Positions 25,361 through 37,100 of a DNA stretch of 64,000 nt are shown piece by piece (position 1 is the first letter of the stretch; every line of letters begins with the position of its first letter). Source of the DNA: Ectobius pallidus (Eukaryota; Arthropoda; Insecta; Blattodea; Ectobiidae); the NCBI GenBank assembly GCA_964059195.1, contig CAXKWD010000008.1, positions 47,038,502 to 47,102,501 of the forward strand, read 5' to 3'. Position numbers and translations under genes: made by a program. A model generated the notes under the pieces. The model saw nothing but the letters and a program-made list of their open reading frames with translations, made no database searches and was not told the DNA's origin.

Positions 25361-28133
25361 TCTCTTTCGAGGAAATTTCAAATTTAGATTCTGCTTTTGG
25401 TAGTACGAGGTGTGTTATTAAAGTAAGTACACAAACTTTTAAAAAAATAACAGAACATCATTTTCCAAATACTTTATTGTCATTCATTTCCTTACACCTT
25501 ACATTTATTTATTTATTTAATACTTTAATACTTAGATTCCTCTTTAATACTTAGAATACCCTGTCCTAGATTCCTATCAGAGGTCTCTACATGCACTTGA
25601 CAATTTGCAACTTATTAATTTATAATTACATAGGTTATATAAACTTTTTATAACTTAATTATACAGAATAATAAACTTAAGGGCCAAAGTTCAGATTTGG
25701 CACCAAAACATGGTTATAAATGTACTGATTTATAACTTATGATAATAAATATACTTAAGAAATCGTAATAATTGATACTTTTAGGTGAAATAACAGTAAT
25801 AACTGAAGTATCAATACTTGAACTGTTTGAACTAGGATTAGAGTTCTGATGCAGTGAAAGAATGTTTGCACTTGAGAACAAAGAGCCTAGCAAGCAGAAC
25901 ACGTCTGTGATTGCTGTAAATAATTTAATAACACCAGCAACTTCTATCAAGCGAGATTGCAAGATTCTGTAGGCAAAACTTGAAAACTTGTAGTTTTGTC
26001 AAGAAATTTGAAAGATGTGGTGAATCTTATTGTGTCGAGCCTAGAACACACAATTGCTACAAACCGCAAAATGGAGCGCAACTTCGGCACGTGCTGCATG
26101 GTGTGAACATTGGCTGTAGACTAAAGAGACACTTGCTGGAGAAGCTTATGGCAGGCATGCTATGCCACCCTTTACCTGTCGTTTGCACAACGTGGTGAAA
26201 TCACTAGAATTGCTGAATAATCACTGGCCTTTGTGACTATGCACCACAGTTAAGCTTCTGGGAAAACTGAGCGGGCATTTGAATTAAATAAAACACTATG
26301 CATGTAAAGCTTGTACGAACATACAGGGCTCTGAAAGCACCTAGCTTTAACAAAAAGAAACAAAGTACAAGCTTATTCCTTAAGCAAAAGGCAAAGTTTC
26401 ACTGTGGGGCGCTTGTATTCACCACTGGAGGTATGCACTGACACTACACGCACTAAACCATCGTCACCAGAATGAACTGCCGATATAACACCCAGCTTCC
26501 AATGAAGAGGAGGGCTGTTGTCTTCCTTTAAGATGACTACGGTGCCAACTCGAACATTTTCATTAAAATAGGACCATTTCTGCCTTTGTTACAATGAGTG
26601 AAGATATTCTGATGTCCAGCGTTTCCATAAGTGTTATAGATGATCTTGGAGAAGCTTCCACTTTTCAACATACCTTGAATTCTCTGATGGAGGAAGCGAT
26701 GGTAAGGCTATGAGAGGTTCTCCAATTAGGAAATGACCATGAGACAGATATGACCTATTGTCTCTTTTTGTTCTCCACAATTTCTGCACTGATCTTTAAT
26801 ACCCTGCTCATTTAAAATGTATTTCCTATAATTCTTCGTTGCAATTACCTGATCTTGTATTGCCATTAGGAAGCCTTCTGTTTCCACATACAAAGCTGCA
26901 TGAGTCAACCATCTGTTTGACGCTTGTATGTCAACATAACCTTTGTTAAAACTGTACACTATAATAGACCAGATATAACACTGCTAGATATGAAGAAGAA
27001 GAAGATAGCATATCTGATTGACATAGCTGTCCCTAACAGCCACAACCTAAGCAGCACAATCACTGAGAAGACACAGAAATATGAGGAACTAAAGTGCGAA
27101 ATTAAATGTATATGGAAGCTAAACGAAGCTCACATCCTGCCAGTAGTAGTTTCAACCACAGGTATAATACCGGCAGCCTTGCTAGAGAACATCAAAGCCT
27201 TGGGATTGGATCCGAATCTGTTTGGAACGATGCAGAAAGCTGTCATTCTGAACACTACACGTATTGTGCACAAATTTGTAGAAGAGTGAGAATGTTTTGG
27301 CTATGGCCCGCATCTACTCCTAGCACCAGCCAAACAGCTGAGAAAATAAGACCATAATAATAATAATAATAATAATAATGATGATGATGATGATGATGAC
27401 GACGACGACGATGACGACGATGATGATAATGATGATGAAGAAGAAGAAAAATAAAAAGAAGAAGAAGAAGAAAAAATAAGAGGAAGAAGAAGAATAAGAA
27501 AAAGAAGAAGAAGAAGAAGAAGAAGAAGAAGAAACATTCAAATTCTAGGGTATGAAATTATGTGATGGGAATATGATAGAACCAATGAGTGAAATGGATG
27601 CATATAGGTATTTGGGGTTCCTACAGGGAAGGTGAATAATGCACAAAACTGTCAAGCAGCAAGTTATATCAGTGTACTTGAGTAGAATCTGTCAAATTTT
27701 AAGTTCAAAATTATATGGAAAAACACTTTTATAGCCATAAACACATTTGCTGTCCCAGTGGTAACCTTTGGTATCATCAAGTGGTCGAAAACAGATCTGG
27801 ATGATATCCAAATAAAGACATGGAGAACCCTCACCAAGTTTGGTGCTCACCATCCAAAGTCAGCTGTTGAAAGACTAACGATCCCACAAGAGAAAGGAGG
27901 CAGGGGTCTCATTGACATTGGAATATTGCACGAAAAGCAACTGTGGAACCTGCAGCAGTACTTCTACAATAATAATTCATTATTACACCAAGTAGTAACA
28001 CAAGCGGATGCATTAAACCTAACAGACACATTGCAGCCAGCTCCAAAATCAAAATCAGAAGCACTTGATTCCCAAATGTTACAATGGATGAGGAAGCAAC
28101 TACATGGTAAGCATGCAAATAATCTTAACCATC

Positions 28134-28166
<33 letters not shown>

Positions 28167-31100
28167 GCCTATTATTATTATTGTTGTTGTTGTTGTTGTT
28201 CTTTAAAGCTTAGCCGTTTTGTTTCGTTTAAAATATTACCGCTATTTTAAAAAATAGAGGATTTAAATATATTTAGAAATAGTAAGAATAGTAGGCCTAC
28301 CTATTACTTTAAATTTTTTTTTTTTGTCTATGTGGCTTCTGAGAATATTTGCACGTCATATTTTGTCACTCTGCAACTCGGTCTGGTGGAAGATATGGAT
28401 GCTGAAAAGCTGGCATTTAATGCTCATCAGTTTGTGGAACCTGTCATGGTACATGCACCAACAGTATACCATTGGAAGAAGAAGAAGATGGGTATACCAG
28501 AAGATGAGTTTAAAATTGATGACATCCATGCAAAAGAAGTCGTTTCAGCACTCTTTAATCAATGTTGTATGTGTGTATAAATACTGAGTGTTCGATAGAT
28601 AGAAGAATGAAACCCTAACTTATCATACGATGTACTAGAATTCCAATATAGGAGACTGGAAAAATAGACAACTAAACATTTATTTAAAGTAATAAGTAGA
28701 CCTACTAGGTCTTATAATTTCTGAATAAATCTAACTCTTTACAATGTTTCCAAATAACATTTTAAATGAAAAATATAACAGCTAATAGGACTAGTTTATA
28801 TTTCTTTTAACGTGGACTTCACCATGTGACTTTTATAAGCTTTATAACAATAATAATAAAGAGTTTTATGTATAATGTTTACCTTTAGTACGAATATTAT
28901 TCTAAGAACTAGTTGGCATCATGCTAATTTAATTATCATCTGCTTTCTTTTTTGTTAAAAAAAATAATATATAGGTGCACGGTAAAACAGAATTTCCAGA
29001 ACCATGTCATCCTTCATATCCTTCTATTTCCTGAACTATTATTTCTACAGAAATATAATTCAGATCAATTTTATAAGAAATTTTATGTCGTTTAATTTTG
29101 TGCATAAACTGTTTTTTGTTAGAACCATAGTTTTTTGTGTATTTAGGGAAAACTGAGAGAAACATTTAAAAGTGCTCCCCACCCTCCGCACCCCCCCCCC
29201 CCCATCCATGGGGCTTTTACTATGTTGTTTAGGACACTTTCCCCCACATCTCTGCCAAATTTCAAAACTACATGATATTTTCTCTCCCTTTTTTCCTTTG
29301 TTGCCTGGACTAAAGTATATTTTCCATTACATGTACTGTGCTTGTATCATGATCGGGTTTTTAATAAATGCAACTTCAATGGTTGTGTAATATTTCTCCA
29401 CTTGCTTCACGATATAAATACACAATATACTGGTTATATACAAAGATATACCCCCCAAATATAGAGAAAGTGCTATGTACGGTTTTCTTTCAAAATCTCG
29501 AAATTTGACCGAAACTTAAAGATGCTATAACTTATTCCTAGAATTTAATGAAAACAGGACAATTTGTGTTTTTGGAAATATTTTTATGGCCAGGACACAC
29601 CAAAAAAATGAGACACATGGTAACGTTTAAGCATTGTACCATGAAAAATCTGTTTCTAGCTGACATGGGATTTTTATAATCATAGGACAATCCAAGTCTT
29701 TTTCAAAGTTCCATACAGTTGACATTTACTCTTTCTCAAATTATTTTAAGATGTCTTAAATATGCCTATAGCATGTGATTGTTCAATTTCATCTTGAATG
29801 TTATGATGTCCAATGTACTTGGATTAGCAGCTTAATCTCTTGGTCTGGGCCAGTTAGTAATTTCTCATGGTTATTGTCAGTGATGGGAAAATTACAAAAA
29901 AATAGTAACTGGGCTGAATTACAATTACTTGAGGAACATTTTACTTAATTACAATTACAAATTACTTTTTGAAAAAGTAATCAGTAAAATTACAATTACA
30001 ATTACAATTACTTTACAAAATGGCAGTACCTAAAAATTCCTTCATTTTGGGGGGCATAAAACGTAATCAGTAAAATTACAATTACAATTCCTTTACAAAA
30101 TGGCAGTACCTATGTTTTTTCCCCTTTTGGGAGGGGGGGCACAAGGCTATAAACTATCGGGCCATTCAGTGGTAAAGCAGCTTGGGACATTACCAAGTCT
30201 CAAATTATTAATGAACAACAACAACAAAAAATCAACACCAATATTTCCAGACACATTGAGAAACCTTTGTTAATATTACCTCTAATTTGGATATTAGTTG
30301 CAAAAACAGTAATGATGACGACAGCCTATAGCAATTGAGAATGAGAAGCAAGTTTAAAAATACGGTATACTTAATTAAGAAATGTTCTTACTAAAATATT
30401 TAACTGAAAAAGTCATAAATGGGAAGAAATAGATATTTATTTATTTTCCCACGGCTTACAATATTATGCATAATCTTTAAACATCAAATAATGAAGATAT
30501 ACATAGTTATTCCAATGCCATTTTAAAAACGTCTGATGTTATTGCACACCGAACCCCGTTCTGTCTGCGCATGATGCTTTCCGTTCTTTTTTAAACCGAA
30601 TCTGTAAATCGCTTCAGCTTCACTGGGGAACATGACAGTTCATGTAGCAAAACCCATAAAATGGCATTTACAATAGTGAACCCCCCCGCAACACGCGGCG
30701 TAATATTGCAGTATCACAATAGATTAGATTTGATTAAAATTAGAAAAAGACAATACCGGGATCCAGAATCCTACTATCAGAATAAGTGAATGTCACCTTG
30801 TTGTAAATCACTGGTCCTCATACAGCATACATGAATTTCCAATGCCAGAAGCAGTATTTTCAGCAGAGCCTCTAATGCTTGCAGTGGCGGACGCAGGGGG
30901 AATAGGGGGATATATCCACCCCCACTCCCCGAAATTTGAAAAAAGGCTATATATTCACTCTAAACGGTCAGTTTTATAAACTTATTGTATATGTAAGTTA
31001 ATTTTTTTTAGTATTCTTTATACCTAATCAAATCCCCCCCCCCCGAAAAAATTCTGCGTCCGCGACTGAATGCTCGGTAATTAACTTTGAAGTTGAGGTT

Positions 31101-34100
31101 AGTTTGAGCTTAGTTTTATACTGTGGAACACGTAACCTTCTTTTCAAAGAAAGGGATATAAATAAATGTTATAGGCTGAGAACAGCAATTTTAATTTCTT
31201 GAATATGTCTTGAAATAAATGGAAGCCATACAGAAATCTAATTAAATGTAGTATCGCTCCCCGTAAATTGCTCTGGCTGTGGTCGCCATTGAAAAAAAAG
31301 AAAGAAAAAAAAACACACACAAAATACATTCGACTTCCGCTCATCTCAGCTGATGTCGCATTCCCACGTTTTTCCACAGAAATTCTGACTTGCCATGTCG
31401 AATGTCGCGTCACTGATTAAATCGCTACAGTTTCGCTGCAGCAAACTAAAGTGTAAAGAAAGACCAGCTGATAGTACATGCACCAAAACCCGTAAAGCCA
31501 GATCTGACATCGCTTCACCACCGCTGCAGCGACCATACAGCGATGCTGGAACAGCTGTAAAGCGCTTTATGGGCCATTCAGATAGAAACTTAACCGTAAA
31601 CGTAAGAACGTAAACTTAAACGCAAACTTTAGCACGGCATTGAGCATTCACAATGAAAACATAAACGTAAGTAACAACCAATCACAAACGAGAACGTGAA
31701 CAACTTATAAAATGGCTGCAGCAGACGAAAATACTTTCATGTTTCTATTAAACATATGTAGGCCATTAAAAATTGAAATCATACAAGCGTATGCAGGCAC
31801 ATAAAAATTAACAGAATATTGTATGGGCTGTATTTAATACTGTAGTTCATTTCTTGGGGAACTAATTTTCATGTACAGTGAAACCTCTATATAACGACAA
31901 TCGCTGGTTCCACAAAAAAGTGGTCTTTACGAGGGGTGGTCTCTTAATAGGGGGAATGCATTTTTATGTCTTGAAAGTGAAAATACAATAGAATGAATAC
32001 AGTACAATACAGTAGGTGTCTTATGTAACACACAGTTGATTAGTACTTATTTTTAATGTATTTAAAATTTGCAGCACAACAATAAGACACTTTAATCTAT
32101 GCAGGTCAAGAACACCGAGCCTCTATTTAAAGTATACCGGGGTAATGTTTTCCAGGAAAAGAAAGACACGTCTATTACATTACATTTTGCTTGGTGGATA
32201 ATGAAAGGGTCTCGCCCAGCACGTTTCTTAGAATCGAGAATTTCAGAAACTCCCTCATGTCCACTGAATAAACGTGTTCATAAGAAATAGAGTTACCCCT
32301 CCCCTCTGAGTCACTGCGATCATGTAGATAATAAAGGCATGAATTCTTGAATGTATTGAAACAAGCAGGTCAGAAGTAGGAGACTGGAATGTGTCCTTTT
32401 CACGCCGTGCGCTGTACGGTACTTGTACGCTGTCCACTGTAAGAATTTTCCCAGAACGTGAAAAGAAAACAGCCTAAAGCATTGTATTGAAAATTGCAAT
32501 GCCCACATCAGTATTTCTGTTCAAATGCTGATTAATGCCTATCATTTGGGGAATTTTTTTTTTACGATTTTGGTCGTTATAGAGGAGTTTAACGAAAATT
32601 AAACTCTGGTCGTTGGTCGGGGAGAGGGGTGGTCGTTTAATAAGGGTACAAATAACATTGGCCTTATGGGTTTTCGTTTTACTGTCCGTTCCTAGAAAAA
32701 TTGGTCTTTAAAGGAGGTGGTCGCTAAAGAGGGGTGGTCTTTAAGACAGGTTTTACTGTATTTTCCTTCAATGCCGCATCTTTATATAAAGGATGCCATT
32801 TATCATAACGAGGAGTTTCTCATTCATAATACTTCTTGGCTACTTCCAGTTCCGTCTCCTGTTCTGTTCTCTGATTGGTTGTATCGTTATTTTTCGCATA
32901 AACGTAACGCAGAAGCTTGGTGTTTGCAAGCTTCTACGTTACGTTTAATTTTACGTTTAAGTTTCACGTTTACGTGATGCGTTGTGAATGATCACATTGA
33001 AAAACATGGCCCCAAACTTCTATGTTTACGTTATGTTTACGGTTAATTTTCTATCTGAATGGCCCATTGCTTTAAAAAGAACGCAAAATTTACCGCCGTT
33101 GCAGCGACTGCCGAGTAGAAGAAAGCAACATTGCCGAATTCTCAATTCGATACTTTTCGATTACTAAAATGTAACGATTACAATTTTATTACCAGAAGTA
33201 AATTACGAGTAAAAATTACATTTTTTTAAAAGTAACGATTACAAGTAAATGGGACTAAAAAAGGAATCGTTACTGTAATCCGATTACTTTTACTCAATTA
33301 CTTCCCATCACTGGTTATTGTCAGTTAAGCCATAACCTAACTTGATAACATGGAAATGCATGGTTAACTACTAGGTGTCCGCCACCGTGGGTGAGTTGAT
33401 AGCATGACTGCCAGCCACCTGAGTGGCCCAGATTCGATTCCCGGCTGGGTCGGGGATTTTACAGTGATGTAAAGTTTCCTTCCTGAGTCAGGACTGAGGG
33501 TCGAGGATTTTACAGAGATGTAAAGTTTCCTTCCTGGGTCAGGACTGAGTATTGTGTCCTCATTCCCATCCCATGAAAGGACCTGGCCACCCTACGTGGT
33601 ATCATCCGGCCTAGTGTCCCTCAGTCGTGCCACAGGTATCCGTCCATGGCTCAGTCTCAGGGTAGGACCAGCCTCCGGGCCGAACACTTCATCATAAACA
33701 TCATCAACTACTAGGTATTATCTGATAGCTCTTAACCAAGATTGGTGTAATCTGACATTGGAATATTCTTCAGTAATAATAATACAGTAACAACCTTTTG
33801 GGCTATGCATATCCTTCTACATTACTATAATTATTAATGGTTTCTCAGTGAAACCAGCCTGTGCTGAAAGAATGTTCCTCCAGTAATTCTAGCCAAGATA
33901 GTGTTGTTCAGTGAGTGAATAGCAAGGTTGCATGACCATTCATTTTGCCACTTGCTGCTTTGAGAAAGTAACCTTTAAAACGACTAATAAACTTTCCTAC
34001 TAATTTGGACATTGAAAACAAAAATCAAAGATACATAGATCTAGAGAAAATGTTTTAAGTCTAAATTAATTATCAAAGTATTTGCATTGTTCGCTTGCTT

Positions 34101-37100
34101 TAAAAACATTAAGAATATGACATTAATGTCCTGTTGTCCACCTCCTTCAATAACAAAATAATAATTTTGGGTGATATGGGATTAAAAACTAATATTTTGA
34201 TAGTTAGTTTTACTTAAATTTGAATAAATGTGGTATTTTATATGATTTTTATGAGTATGTAATGTTTCTTTATGTAGAGTCTCGCAATCTTCTTCTGTCC
34301 ACAAGTTGCAAGCATCTTCGTGTTCACTTAGCTCATCGAGATGAACTAAGACTATGTACAGAGATACTGGGTGAAATTTTGAGCTTCTTATTCAAGCAGA
34401 AGCAAGTGCAGGAACAAGGAAAGGTAAGTAAATATTGTCATAGGAGTGCAAAACCAGAAAACTGTACTACAGTATTTTTCAAATGAGAAGCAGATTCCTT
34501 CACCGCCAATCACGTGTACGAGCTTACAAAGTGTCGCTAGCAGTTCGAGTCTTCCCTATGTCTCGCCGTCTCTGATTGGACCGCGTATCTAAGCAAGGAG
34601 ATGGATAAACTGTTTGTCATCTGCAAAACACTGTAGATCTTTTAGTTTTTCATTTTCCTTCTCTTTTGAATATAATACATCATCATCATCATCTTCAGGG
34701 ATTAAGCCTCGTAAGGCTTTTTCCAGTCTCATGTATTACACATTTGTTGTATCTATCTCTTCTTCAGTCTGCCAATGTTTCTCTTGCCTATGGGTTTATA
34801 ATTTAGTAGCGGTTTTGGAATGCGGTAATCTTCCATTCTTTCCATATGTTCTTTCCATTTGGTTCTGTATTATTGTTCTCATTTAGTTAAAAAATATCCA
34901 GTTCCTTTCTTATATCTTTACTTCTTATTTTTTATAGCAATGTATAGCCTGGAATACTCCTTAAAAATCTCATTTCTTCAGCTTCTGTTTTTCTTTCTTA
35001 ATTTTTATGAAGCGTCCAACATTCCGAACCGTACAATAACATGGGTCCTGCCATTGCTTTATAAAACTTTAATTTTGTTACCAAAGTCAAATTCTTGTAG
35101 ATTCTTAAAACAGCTTGTATTGCAATAAACTCTTAATTTACAGTTTTAGTAATTAGAACAATATAAATATCATCTTCAATACACTTGTATTTCTTCAAAC
35201 AGTTTTGACTAATGTGAAGGCTGATCGAAGTATACTTGCAGTTCACTAGGGTAGAATCTTTTTAGAACAATTCATTGTATTTTTCCACAGATATTTTGAG
35301 AGTATCGGGGGGGGGCTGATAATAGTAATGCTTGGATTTTTAGGTACCAAAACTTGATAAATGTGCTGAAAATATTAAAAATATGTGCTGAAAATTAAAA
35401 TATTTAGTAGCAACTGAAAGGATAGGTTAAGACAAATGTACATGGCACTCACATGACAACATTCCTGGAAGGAGTCAGTCACTATGTATTAAAGAGTTAC
35501 AGTATATGACAACATGCTTCTTCAAATTTTTCATCCAGAATGATTGACCTTTGTCATGAAGAAGTGACTTGAAATTACAAAATGTCCGATCCACGTCACA
35601 AGAATTAAGTCTGGCATAACATGGAATGTGACTCACATTGACATCAAAATTTTCTTCATGCTGCCCATCCAACACATTTGAAATTTTACATAGTAAGTTC
35701 AGTTCATTATTATTTTCATACACTTGGTTCATTTTCGGAAGGGGTTTGTCCACTAAAACCAATGTTCTGCACAAATCACAAAACACTGATGGTCCTGCTG
35801 AAGTACTTGCACTGGATCTCTAATGAAAGGTTGATTTTTTGTAAGTCATGAAGTAGCTGCCATATGTTTGTTTCCATCTAAATATTGTGTTACTTGCAAT
35901 CATTGATCTGCCGTTATGCAGACATAGGTATGGAAATTCCCCACTCCTATCTATTGGGTCATGATTCACGTAAGTTATTGTAAATAAAATGGACTCGATG
36001 CCAGCAACTTACCTTTACCTGTTCCTGACAGGCAGACACATAGCAACTGACTTGAAGAGCAAGGAAGGACATGGGAAAATGGAAACAGTGAGCTGGTTAA
36101 TCATTGTTTAGAAGTTATTGTAATCCAAGTACAGGATTGCCTGTGTGGGCATACATTATTTAACTAATTTTATCTTAAACTTTGCATTACCGGTAGGCTA
36201 CTTAGATAATGAAGTTCTCATTTGGTTGAATGTGTGGGAAAGTAAAATTTAGTACATTTACTTGAAGGTTTCATATCAATCTGGGTCTTTTCCTATATTG
36301 AGATCATCATGTAAATGTAGACTCCCCTGGAAATGGAGGAGCAAATCGGATTTAGATGGAATTGAATTCCATGTGCGCCCTAGCAAACTCAACCTGGTGT
36401 ATGCACATACACTCACACAGCTGTCCATCATTTATTCTATCAGATAATCTGCCAATATAATTAAAAAATGATGATTGTTTACTATAGGTTAGCCACACAA
36501 ATAGCCATACATAACAAAATTACCCAACAGTACAAACTTTCAATTATCTTCATTTTCGAGAATTGGCGGATCATAAGATTACCAGATGTAAAAGTATGAA
36601 AAGCTGAATATTTTCTCTAAAAAGAAGCGTAATTTTCCCCAAAAAAGCCACACATGACCTTCATTTTTAAAATACATACAAGTTTATGTAAATTGTAAAA
36701 CATAGTGTGTAACACCAATATGAGATTTGTTATTTTACCAGAGAATTTCCTAATAGATTCAGTACCAGAATTACAATTTTAAAATACCATGTGATGGTAC
36801 AGGCCTGCGGGGGGAAATCCCCCATTCCCCTTGCAGGTCACACAGTGGGTTATGGATAGATTTAAGATTATCACATGAATCTGCAACTCCTATACTTACA
36901 AGAAAAAGAAGTTCTGCGAGTATGCTGATCAATTATTGAAAGCTGCTTCCGTACCTTGTGATTGAAGTATTCCCCACTAGATCACATATACCAGTAGGAT
37001 ATACCAGAATAATGTTCTTTAGTCATATGCAGTCATGACTCATAATTATGTGGATTCAAAATCTATTTAGATGAATTTTCAAGTATCACTTACGTAAAAA

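Larger units (their letters stand above)
29878..33313. mobile_element. hAT element shell (3.4 kb) filled by nested insertions
   Basis: The ends are CAGTGATGGGAA (29878) and TTCCCATCACTG (to 33313), flanked by a perfect 8-bp duplication GTTATTGT (29870-29877 and 33314-33321). Subterminal regions on both sides are rich in AATTACAATTAC / GTAATCGATTAC-type repeats. No transposase is recognised; the interior is occupied by a hAT MITE and a TIR element that contains a pogo-like element, so this is a non-autonomous family carrying younger guests. Confidence 0.88.

Noticed and set aside
27301..27541. Low-complexity Ser/Leu/Phe/Ile frames on the minus strand
   Set aside because: They are translations of a trinucleotide microsatellite.
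28332..28580. Candidate extra DOCK exon between exons 4 and 5
   Set aside because: Exon 4 and exon 5 join in phase with no missing DOCK residues, and the sequence is unlike DOCK.
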